This document shows positions 33,218-42,985 of a stretch of 64,000 nt of DNA, piece by piece. Numbering within the stretch: position 1 is the first letter of the stretch; the number at the start of each line of letters is the position of its first letter. The notes under the pieces were generated by a model that saw nothing but the letters and a program-made list of their open reading frames with translations, was not told where the DNA came from and did no database searches. A program made the position numbers and the translations under genes. Location of the stretch: contig JAEOAD010000032.1 in NCBI GenBank assembly GCA_036365145.1, positions 2,037,501 to 2,101,500 of the forward strand. Reading direction: 5' to 3'. Source of the DNA: Orientallactaga sibirica. Lineage: Eukaryota > Chordata > Mammalia > Rodentia > Dipodidae.

Positions 33218-33416
33218 AGGAAGAGTGCCCAATCATTATATCTGAATTCTTAAGGATGTGTATCATAAGCGTTCAATTTGGCTGGTATGTAGAAAATAGA
33301 TTTAAAAAGAGAGAGAGAAGAAAAGGGAACTACAAATTAATAAATAAATATTTAAAGTTCATAAAAGACATGGGGTTTTTCTTTAGAAAAAAATAACATT
33401 TATAAAAAATCAATTG

Positions 33417-33965
33417 GGCTGGAGAGGTGGCTCAGTGAGTGAGTGTGTACTATGAGGGTGTGAGAACCTGTGTTTGGTCTGCACCACTCTCATGAGAAGC
33501 TGGATGTGTTTCACATACTGTAACTCCAGCAGAGAGAGGGGAGGAGGCAGGAGGCCCAGTGGGTTCACTGGTCAGCAGGTCTACTGTAAAAACAGTGAGC
33601 TCGGGGCCAGATAGATGCCTCACCCATTAAGGTGCTGGCCTGCAAAGCTTAGTGACCAGGGTTCAATTGCCCAGCACCCGTTTAAAGCCAAATGCACAAA
33701 GTGGCATATGTATCCGGAGTTCACTTACAGTAGCTAGAGGCCCTAGCACACCCATTCTCTCTCTCTTTCCTCTCTTTTTTCTCTCTCTGCATGTAAATAA
33801 ATAAAATATTTTTTAAAAAACCAGTGAACTCATGTTAACTCAGAGACTCAGATCTCAAGGAAATAAGACAGAGAGTACTCAACACCCCCTTTGGCCTCCC
33901 GCACACATATATGAACATGGAGTCCACACATGGGCTCACGCACCCACACATATAACACACATAAT
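33417..33965 (+). mobile_element. B4-like SINE split by a Dip
   Basis: gggctggagaggtggctcag, tactccagcagagagagggg-type B1 segment and ggtctactgtaaaaacagtg before the Dip at 33603-33817; then ctcatgttaactcagagact, cctttggcctcccgcacaca and a CA-rich end after it. The rodent B4 order is clear once the Dip is removed. Confidence 0.75.
33603..33817 (+). mobile_element. Dip-type SINE, type B, nested in B4-like element
   Basis: ggggccagatagatgcctca is a diverged head; gggttcaattgcccagcacc is the B-box region; cagtagctagaggccctagc the core. Flanks aacagtgagctc (33591-33602) and accagtgaactc (about 33820-33831) form an imperfect TSD. Confidence 0.9.
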
Positions 33966-34184
33966 ACAAATATGACACACACACATACAAAAAAAAAAAA
34001 AGAGCAAGATACTAAATTGAAGATAGGTTCATCTGAACACCTAGACTGATAAATGCTCTTATCTGAATATCAAGTAATTATCTTGGGAAATAAATAGAGA
34101 GAGAGGTTGAGATAGCATCAATAGGGATGACACCAGGAGCCAGTACCTTTCATGCTTGCGCTTATGTAGTGCTCATAGTTTTTT

Positions 34185-34402
34185 TTTTTAAGTATTTTAT
34201 TTAATTATTTATTAGAGAGAGATAGAGAGAAAAGAGAGGTTGATAGAGAGAATGTTCACTCCAGGGCCTCCAACCACTGCAAACAAACTCCAGACACATG
34301 TGCCACTTTGTGCATCAGGCTTATGTGAGTCCTGGGGAATCAAACCTGGGTCCTTAGGCTTTGCAGGAAAGCACCTTAACCACTAAGAAGTCTCTCCAGC
34401 CC
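34185..34402 (-). mobile_element. Dip-type SINE, type B, minus strand
   Basis: T/ATTT tail, GA tract, gggcctccaaccactgcaaa, gaatcaaacctgggtcctta and agtctctccagcccc. Flanks catagttttt and cataggtttt are the likely TSD. Confidence 0.92.
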
Positions 34403-34914
34403 CATAGGTTTTAACATAGAAATATATCCTGCTGTGAATTAAATTTCTGGCAGCCGTGTTTGTGGCTGATTAACCTACGTTGTTTATGGTGTCTGTGATA
34501 TGAATTCAGAGCATGAACAATGACAGTATCCATCTCTGGAGCCAGAAGCTTGCTGGCCTGGGGACTTTCCATTCATCACTTGCCATGTACCTTTTCACTG
34601 TCATTTCTGGAGCTCCTTGATACGCAGGTATTGGCTCCCACTCTGAAGTGGGTTCATTTGTCACCATCATCAGGTGGCATGCAGTGAGGGCCAGTTAATT
34701 CAAGGTTCTGAGCTTGAATTCTCTGTGGGAAGAAGTCACAATGAAAATCTGTATTGAAATTGGCAATCTCTCTCTCCTCTCTCTCTTTCTCTCTCTCATC
34801 CCCATTTTTATTTTACTTCCTATTGCAAACGTTCCTTCGTGTACTGTCTGAGGGATGCTTCCACAAGCTACTCCACGAAAGTAAGCATGCTTGGGGTTTT
34901 CAAAAATCACTGAT

Positions 34915-35129
34915 AGGGCTGGAAAGATGGCTTATCAGTCAAGGAGCTTGACTGCAAAGCCTAAGGACCCCAGTCTGATTCCACAGTACCCACTTAATCC
35001 AGATGCACAAGATGGTGCATTCATCTGGAACTTGTTTGTAGTGGCTAGAGGCCCTGGCATACCCATTTTCTCCTGTCTCTCTGACCCTCTCTCTCTTTCT
35101 TTCTGGCAAATAAATTAATTAAATATTTT
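34915..35129 (+). mobile_element. Dip-type SINE, type B
   Basis: gggctggaaagatggcttat, ccagtctgattccacagtac, gtagtggctagaggccctgg and CT/AAAT tail. TSD aaaaatcactgat (34902-34914) and aaaattcactgatt (about 35131-35144). Confidence 0.93.
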
Positions 35130-35469
35130 AAAAATTCACTGATTGGGCAATGGCCTAGGCCCTACATTGACAATTTTGTGAATTTTTACTGAGAGAAGCA
35201 CAGAGGCAACACCTCATAATAAATGCTCTACCACAGAACCACAGCCCGTTCGTCCAGGACCCGCACTGAGGCTGAGTATCACAGCGGCTTCAGGACTCAC
35301 AGCCTGGGCAATTCACAAGCACCAGCACCTTCAGCATATTATTACCTCTTATTGAAAATCTGCTACTGCATATTCCCTCTGTTCTGCAGGATATTGAACA
35401 CCATAAAAAGTTGACTGGAGTGTTCCTTCTGTCACATCTCTGTTCCTCATTGGTTTGATAGGTAGGTAG

Positions 35470-35471
35470 AT

Positions 35472-35520
<49 letters not shown>
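35470..35520. repeat. (GATA)n microsatellite
   Basis: About 12 near-perfect GATA units after a few GGTA units. Confidence 0.97.
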
Positions 35521-35524
35521 TACT

Positions 35525-36190
35525 ATTTGAGGAAAAATAAATCAAGGTTACAGATGAAAACCTAAATTGTTGAGTTCATTCACTTCTCTGCCATGAAAAC
35601 GTGACTTTCTGTACTGCTAATCTCACATGTTAATAAGACCATTAATTATTTAAATATAGACAATCTGTTCAAGTATATGTGTGTTCAAATAAATATGAGA
35701 AGCCATAAATGACCACTCAAATAACCTCATGGTGCACCCAAATTACCCAGAGGCAGATATGGGAAAATCAACTCCCAAAGGGACTGACGCTCTTCCAGAA
35801 CTAAGCACTCCAGGGACCACATCTTCATCCTTGTAATCTTACTTTATTCTTTTTTGTTTCTTAGGAACGTTTCTCATATCATCTCGGGGGTGGGGGAGAG
35901 TCCTATCCAAGATTAAGACAGAGAGCACAGCCTGGGAGAACATTCTGGAGCTGGGGATGCTCTGTCCCCTGCACTGCAAGGGATGCTCCTGAGCAACTGG
36001 AAAAGAGACACTGAAACGAAAACAGAAAATCCCGAACCCAGGACAACATGATTTTTAAATTTCCAAGCCTGAGTGACCGAGATCAAGTACCCCCTGTCCA
36101 ACAAGTGTTTCCATTTTTTTTAAGTAAGTAGAGTCACCTCAGAAGGGTTTTGCATGTCAGCCTCCTGAAACCTAAGAGAAAGAATTCCTA
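35525..36190. other. Unassigned sequence
   Basis: No recognised repeat. A short G-run occurs at about 35884-35897. A 63-codon minus frame (35913-36104) has no recognisable domain. Confidence 0.4.
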
Positions 36191-36199
36191 ACTACAAAT

Positions 36200-37525
36200 G
36201 TATAGACTTGTGTGTGAACTGGAACCAAAAATCGGTACCAGAAGCCAATAAGCTGGTAAAAGGCTATAAGGGAGGGAAGAGAGGGAAGGACTTAAGTGGA
36301 CAGTATTGTATATATGTAAGTAGAAGAACAGATTACAGGTAGGGGAAAGGCCTAAGTGAGGCCATGGGAAGAGAATGTGTAAAAGAAGGGCAGGGGGAGG
36401 GTCAATCTAAATTCAAGATTGTCTGAATAAGACTTATGTAAACCTACTCTTTTGAATAATAGCACATCCAGAAGCTATAGATTGTTAGTAGAAAATTTTC
36501 AGTGCCTGGAATGGGATACCTTCCAGCGAGTTGTTGGCCAAGGAGGTCCCGGTAGCCTCCAAAACATTAAAGGCTATTGCCAAGGCCCTTGGTTTCCCTT
36601 GAGAAACATATGGTAAGACCCTATTGCTAAAGACATCTCTTGCCTGAGAGGCAAGGTCACTGAGAAAGCAAGCTGGTGCTGAACAGAAAACCTTCTCCTT
36701 GTAGACCAGCCAACTGAAAGCTGGAACAAGCTGCACTGCATGCAGAGTATGGGAGACAGAAGTCATCAGTGGTGAAAACAGTGGATACTGGAAAATTCAA
36801 GTTTCGCCAGACAGGCCAAATGACCGAACAGGTGCAATAGTGGCATGTCTGCTCTTGGGGAAACCAACTGCTCCCTAATTGGACTGAAGGCCCTCTCTAT
36901 GGGAGGGAATACATGCTTGGTACTGAAAAAACTAAGCAAAAGTCTATGGCAGGGGAGGTCATGAGTCTTAGGGGTATAAAGCCTGCTCTTGTCTGGCTAA
37001 ATGTATATATATATTTTTCCCACCAAACTGCCCTGAAAGCACAACACTTAATGTTCATAATCACATATGAATGCTACTCTCACTTCTGGTTAAAGAAGCT
37101 TCTCTTTTCAGATGTGATGACCACTGGGATGACCCAAAAGACAACATAGTGCTGAGAAGAAGGGATGGAGGAGTGCCAAGCACTGAAACATCTCTGTTAC
37201 ACTCTCCAAGGCTCAGGGCCCATTGTGGAAGAGGGGGCAGAAAGAATGGAAGAGCCAAAGGAAGGGTATGACTCCTCACAGTGCAACTGTCCAGACAGAA
37301 ATTAGCCTCGATATCCATGACCGTGCAGTGCCTAGCAATTCCTTCACAAGACCCTCGTAATAGGAGACAAAGGTGATGACATTAAATTAAAAGAGAGACT
37401 AATGGAGAGAGGGAGGGGATATGACGGAGAATGGAGTTCTGAAGGGGAATGGGCGGAGGGGAGGGAAATGTCATGGTTTGTCTGTAAGTATAGAAGTTGT
37501 CAATAAAAAAATTAAAAGAGAAAAG
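36200..37525 (+). mobile_element. LINE-1-like 3'UTR, most complete copy in window
   Basis: About 1.3 kb with, in order: a purine-rich opening (agggagggaagagagggaag), tgtctgaataagacttatgt, gatagcacat-like segment, ccttccagcgagttgttggc, ggtaagaccctattgctaaa, gtgcaatagtggcatgtctg, tctatgggagggaatacatg, atatgaatgctactctcact, aagagccaaaggaagggtat and gttgtcaataaaaaaattaa. The AATAAA-containing A-rich end and lack of ORF2 point to a 5'-truncated LINE-1. Two other fragments (12425-12775, 12995-14050) align to parts of it. Frames of 66-93 codons here are UTR read-through. Confidence 0.85.
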
Positions 37526-37671
37526 AATTTCATGAGTTGCTGGTAAATACACTGCTACTTCACCAATGGCCACTAGGGGGAGAACCGGTCCGGCCCTGCT
37601 CCCTCAGTCCAAACTTGGAAGACCAAAGCGGCTGCCACTGAGATGCGTTACCTCATTATCCCAACAAACTT

Positions 37672-37795
37672 ACGGAGCACACACTACTATGTGTCCATTT
37701 TCCTAAATGGGGAAAGTGAGGCTGAAATTATAAAGCAGCTTATGTGAGGCCAAGTGGCAGATAAGAAGCCTGACTGGTACTCTGGGGCAGGCAGC
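37672..37795 (-). mobile_element. MIR relic, minus strand
   Basis: ccattttcctaaatggggaa with agtgaggctgaaattataaa, gaggccaagtggcagataag and ctgactggtactctggggca parallel the reverse MIR ('ccattttacagatgaggaaactgagg .. agtggcag .. tctggctcc'). Confidence 0.65.
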
Positions 37796-38002
37796 TTGAG
37801 CCAGAGCTAGTTCTGTGTTACACTATTTTCTAGGGCTGTGTCCTCAGTTCTACACAGTGTTCTGGCTTGCTGGTGATCTGTCACTAGGGTCTATTCTAGC
37901 ATCAAAGGGTTCACCTTCCTGAATGTGGATCTACAGCCCTCACTGGATTCCAATACCTTAGAGCAAATGTTTTGGTGTGTTACAGGGTGGCTACAGCCTC
38001 TA

Positions 38003-38343
38003 GGTTTTTTTTTTTTTTTTTTTAATTAAAATATTTTTACTTACTTGGGCTGGAGCGATGGCTTAGTGGTTAAGGAGCCTGCCTCCTAAGCCTAAGAATG
38101 TCCGTTCCAATCTCCAGGTCCCACGTTTAGCCAGATGCAAAGTGACGCAAGGGTGCAATGCCGCACTTGACCACAAGAGGGCCGAAACATCTGGATTTCG
38201 TTCGCAGCAGCTGAGGTTGCTGGCCTGCCCATTCTCTGTCTTCCTCTCCCTCTCTCTCTGTCTCTCTCTGTCTCTTTCCTATATATATATTTACATATAT
38301 ATATATGTATATGTATATATGTATATGTATGTATGTATATATA

Positions 38344-38377
<34 letters not shown>

Positions 38378-38584
38378 ATATATATATATTTACTTATAAG
38401 AGAAAGAGAGAGAGGGAGAGAGAGGGAGAGAGAATGGGTGTGCCAGGACCTGTAGCCAGGCAATTAAACTCCAGACATAGGTGCCATCTTGTGCATCTGG
38501 CTTTATATGGCTACTGGGGAATCAAACCTAAGAAGTTAGGCTTTACAGGCTAGCTACTTATCCTCTGATCTGTCTCTCCAGCCC
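38003..38584 (-). mobile_element. Dip-type SINE, type B, split by an opposite-strand Dip
   Basis: The tail (T tract, attaaaatatttttacttac) lies at 38003-38045; the rest resumes at about 38384 with atatttacttataagagaaa, GA tract, gacctgtagccaggcaatta, gggaatcaaacctaagaagt and gatctgtctctccagcccc. The repeated atttttacttac / atatttacttat at the break is the TSD of the inserted Dip. Confidence 0.85.
38046..38383 (+). mobile_element. Dip-type SINE, type A, nested, with TA/TATG tail
   Basis: gggctggagcgatggcttag, tccgttccaatctccaggtc, agtgacgcaagggtgcaatg, cgttcgcagcagctgaggtt and CT tract; the tail has grown into a (TA)n/(TATG)n microsatellite of about 100 bp (38280-38380). Opposite orientation to the host Dip, so the pair can fold as an imperfect hairpin. 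Confidence 0.93.
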
Positions 38585-38589
38585 CGGAT

Positions 38590-41465
38590 CTTTGTAATTA
38601 CTTGTAATATATCAGGAACCTACATTATGACAATGTATGTGATGAAAAGAAATAAGCCCATGTGGCTCTGCCACAACTTGATAAGAACCCTAGCATGTCA
38701 CTGAGTTTTCCAATGTACAAAAGCTCCAAGTTAAAACCCAATGTCCTGTGCACAGTGTACTATCTCAGAAAAATTTCATTTGAGAGGTAATCTTACAAAC
38801 CAGAAAAAAAGACAATACAGTAACATTTATTTCATCAGGATGCTGTTATATAACACTGGCTATTTTACTGTTTCTGGGTCTGCATGTTCCCTCCTACCCC
38901 CAGGAGAAGGTTCTGTCTGTTCTGCACAGCCGTGCCAACACAGGATGGATTGTCATCTGAGGGCTGTAAAAGCTTCAACTTCCATTCAGTTAACTGCCCA
39001 TGTCTCATGCAAAGATGTAATTAGAGTCCTCCTGGCTAATCCAGAGATGAATAATTGCTGTATGGGACCTTATTGGAGCAGAAGAAATCCAGGATGAGTG
39101 AGTGCACGGGCTTCAGAGGGGTCGATTTTGCTCAGAAAAGGTCATGCAGCACTTTGAAACCAACCCCCAAAATGCCTCCAACCACTTTTTTTTTTTTTTT
39201 TTTTTTTTAAAGCATGAAGCCTGACATCAACTGACTAAAACTGTTAGAGTAGAATTTGGTCACCTTCCAAAGCATTTCTTTAAACTGTGCACAGACCTGA
39301 AAGAGAAGGTTATTTTTGTATCTGACAGTGCCCATCGCAGGGTTCAATGAACAAACATTTAGTCTTCCAGAAAGGGATTTTTCCAAGGTCATGATTGAAT
39401 CACATTGTCACCACGCTTTGTCAGTGACAGCATCCAGGAGGAATTGTCACTGGGGTGCTGAAGCGAGCTGCATGCCCTGCCCTACTTAAACACCACTCCG
39501 TGAAGTTCAGTGTCCACACACAGCATGAGCCTCACAAACACCCGTTTAGAAAACAGGATTCTTTTCTCAACTTTTCCAATTGAACAAGGAAGGAGAAGTT
39601 CTGGGGTAAGCCCCAACTCTCTCCCATCCCTCCCTCTTTCCCCAATCAGCTCCCAGTCTCATTGTTAATTGGAATCACTCCCCGTGCCCATGCTGAATGC
39701 CTGAGATTACACCCATAGACCAGCCTGCAGATTTCTCTGCTCCCAATTCAGCTCTTTCATTTCCATTGACCTCTCATTTAGTTAATGCAGTAGATTCAAT
39801 AGGCCACTCTATGTTCTTTATATTTTGAACCCTTCCAAGGAAAAGGCTCTACATGCCAAGGTAAGCTGAGGATGGAAGGGATCGTACAGTCTCTCAGGAT
39901 AACTCCCTCCAATCGATCTAGTGCAGGTGTAGAACGCGTATGGAGGTTAATTAGAACTCATCACGAGCACTGACACATGTTGTTCGCTGACGGGAACAGC
40001 GCCACACATTTGTTCTGAGGCATGCTAGCAACAGCGTGAGAAATCCGTTTTAATAATCTTTTACTCCATGTTCATTGTCAGGAAAATGTGATTTAAGGAA
40101 AATCATTTAGCCAGCCCCTAATGCATTAATGCACAACAACTTCACTTTTTAAAACTCTTTAAAAAGAAAATCAACTCAGCCAACAGACATCATTTGACAG
40201 GTATAAAAGGTTTTCAGTCAGTTTAATCTCCATGAAGTGTTTATTGATGTTGTGTGAAGCCAAAACATTATTTAGATAAATGCCTTTATTGTCTATGCGG
40301 ATTTGGGGGAGGGGGAGTCTGATGACTTTCTTCATGGTTTCTTTCTGGTAAACTTTAAGAAAAGATGACAAATGAGCCAGCACTGCCAGGTTGATGGCTC
40401 TTTGCAGCAGGTGGTGACAGTGATGAAAACCTTGGAGAACCGGAATCAAATTGACAGGCCTCGTCCAAGGCCAGTGGATGTTTCCCTTAGCGAAGCTTGA
40501 GTCAAATGACAGGCTCATGCACTGCTGCCTTGAAGGCTTTCTTTGCTAATGGAATCTCTAGAAAATACCCTTTCCTTCCCTCACTGGGAAATGACTATAA
40601 GACCTGCTTTAGTGGGCATTGAGCTAGGTTCAGTCAGGTCACCAGTAAGGAAGCCAGGAAGAGCCGCTGTCTTCACATTGCTGAGCAGCTCAAGAAGGCT
40701 ACTGACCTTTACGTGATGGGCTCACTGTGCGTCCTTGCAGGACAGGTCCGATGTAGGTAGGAACAAAGTTTCCCGGTATACAGAAAGAGGAAACTCAGGT
40801 ATAATGAAGGCAATCGACTCTCGTGCAAATTGTCAGGGTATATGTGGAATCCAAAACAACGAATAGAGTCTGAGATATAATGCTGTCAGAAAAAGGGATC
40901 AGAACTGAGAACTAAAGACCAGCCCTTCCAGGTACTCTGGAAGTTATTTATTCTTTCAGACAGCCATTGGTTCTCAAATCAGTTTGTTAACCAAACCAGT
41001 GAGAAATTGCTCACTGTCTTGGCTTCTGTCAATTCTGTTTCTCTTTAAGGGAGAAAGCTTTCTGATCTTAGTGGCACACAACAGGCCAGGTGACAAAAAC
41101 AGTGGAAGAGAAGAACTGGGAAGAAAAGGCCGAAGGGTCACCAGGAACTAGTTTCCAGGTACCATGCAGAACCTTAAATATCCTTTTCTCATCTAAAAAT
41201 ACAACATTTCATTCAGTGCTACCTGCCACAGAAGCAAAAGTTAACTCTTCAGAAAGATGTGTAGGTCTTCAATAAATGGAAGTGTCCCTGCATTTTTTCT
41301 GTATCTGATTTGGATGATATTATAGTGTATGCTGTCAAACCAAAGAAACCAGTACAGATTAAAAATAAAATACATGTAGTCCACCATTTTAAATTATTCA
41401 CTGTCTTGGAGATTTGGTCATGGATCTAAATGTTTGATGCAACTCTTCTGTTTAAAATATGGACA
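38590..41465. other. 2.9 kb SINE-free unassigned block
   Basis: Only a T tract (39187-39208) interrupts it. No repeat, gene or RNA recognised. A 118-codon plus frame (38741-39097) and a 115-codon minus frame (40171-40518) are open without domains. Long SINE-free blocks in SINE-dense DNA can mark regulatory sequence under constraint; see findings. Confidence 0.45.
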
Positions 41466-41623
41466 AGTTGAGCTTGATCTTGCACATCTTCAGACATGCG
41501 TAACTGTGCAGCTCTCTCTGCCACATCCTTATAGCAGACACAGGTGTGGAGCTCTGTCTTGCACATCATCACACATGTACACGTGTGGAGCTCTGGCTTC
41601 CCCATCTTCATAGCATGCATATG
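41466..41623. repeat. Minisatellite, four units of 39-40 bp
   Basis: Units start at about 41466, 41505, 41545 and 41584. Each begins with a TGTGGAGCTCT-type phrase and contains TTGCACATC. or CCACATC. Units 2-4 are the more similar. On the minus strand a 64-codon frame (41426-41620) stays open through the units because they are close to 13 codons long, giving a repeated ELHTC motif. There is no evidence that it is translated. Confidence 0.85.
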
Positions 41624-41750
41624 TTAGGCATAGTAATTGCAACTCCCTTTCCTTTGCCTTCAAAGGTACATATTATTTCTGAATATTTGATGTTTTATGG
41701 AAGAATTAGCATTCACTCATCTTCCTCCTTCTCCTCCTCCTTCTTCTTCT

Positions 41751-41905
41751 TTTTGGTTTTGTTTGTCAAGGCAGGGTCTCATTATAGCCCAGGCTGACCT
41801 GGAATTCACTATGTAGTGTCAGGGTGGCCTGGAACTCACGGTGATCCTCCTACCTCTGCCTCCTGAGTGCTGGGATTAAAGACATGCACCACCACACGTG
41901 GCTAT
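41751..41905 (-). mobile_element. B1 SINE, minus strand
   Basis: A CTT-rich tract and T-rich tail, caaggcagggtctcattata, gctgacctggaattcactat, gggtggcctggaactcacgg and gagtgctgggattaaagaca, ending in the cacgtggct head. About 155 bp, close to complete. Confidence 0.95.
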
Positions 41906-42368
41906 CATTTCTTCATAAGGGCAAGTCGATCATCACATTGGTTCCTCCAAGATGGAGGACATTGGACTGGTCCACATTTCCATACTCACTGCTTCCCCCC
42001 AAAGGATACAAGGTTACTTTCTGGAATTCTGATACAGTATTATTTTTTTTTCTCTTTGCTCACTTTTTCAACATAAAAACTTGATTTTGAAAGATGAAAC
42101 TGTAAACGCCTTGAGACAGGATACTGAGTCTCTCCTGCTAGATTCTAGTAGTGCTAACACCAGGTGAAACCAGGCACGCTGGAACAAAAGTCTGCAATGC
42201 CTTCAGCAAGGGCTTGAATGGAGACCATCAAAGACCGTGAGAAAGGAACCTGCAATGAATATAAACTAGGAGAAATGCCCCTCGACCACCACTAGCTCTT
42301 GCATTGTATCTTATTCCCAAGGCAAGAGGACAGGGTTATTACTGATTGTCCTAAAAGTAGAGATTCTT

Positions 42369-42575
42369 TCATTTTATTTATTTTTCTGAGAGAAAGAAAA
42401 GATGCAAATAGATGGAGAGAGAATGGGCACTCTGTGGCCACCAGCCACTCCACATGAACTCCAGACATGGGTGCCACCTTGTGCATCTGGCTGTATATGG
42501 GAACTAGAGAACTGAACTGGGATCTTTACATTTGCAGGCAAGCACCTTAACTGCTAAGGCGTCTCTCCAGCCCTC
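42369..42575 (-). mobile_element. Dip-type SINE, type B, minus strand
   Basis: ATTT tail, short GA tract, tggccaccagccactccaca, gagaactgaactgggatctt and ggcgtctctccagccc. Flanks agtagagattct and gcatagagattcct form the TSD. Confidence 0.92.
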
Positions 42576-42579
42576 AGCA

Positions 42580-42985
42580 TAGAGATTCCTAATGAACATC
42601 TGTAACTAATATATATGATGACGCCAGGACTTCCTGTAAGTTGAACAAGATGATTCACACCACAACTGTAAGCATCACCATTTTCAAAGCACAAACCCTA
42701 CTCTGGAAGAGAATCCTCTGAACTGGCTGGCCTGATCCTTGCATGAGCAATCACGTAGTGTGCTGATTCAGTAAGAAAGCTGCGCCATTCCATGCTACTG
42801 CTTTTCCCATTCATGCTTATTCACGTTTCTGTGTATGTCATGATCCAAAATGCATTTATTAATTACATACTTAAAACCTTCTAGGTCTTTAAAATTCAAA
42901 AAGGCATAAAACAAATATTCTTGTCATGAGATTCTGCTAACTGGAAAGAAAAATCATGGAAGAGTATTTAAAATAATCTGCTAGA
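42580..42985. other. Unassigned sequence
   Basis: No recognised repeat or gene; AT-rich toward its end. Confidence 0.4.

Noticed and set aside
38092..38463. 123-codon minus-strand frame
   Set aside because: It lies wholly inside the nested Dips and the TA/TATG microsatellite; the translation is repeat-derived.
38741..39097. 118-codon plus-strand frame
   Set aside because: No recognisable domain, unconvincing codon use, and no exon signals; listed as unassigned DNA.
41426..41620. Minisatellite as a CRISPR-like array
   Set aside because: The 39-40 bp units are contiguous with no unique spacers, and the setting is a mammalian genome.
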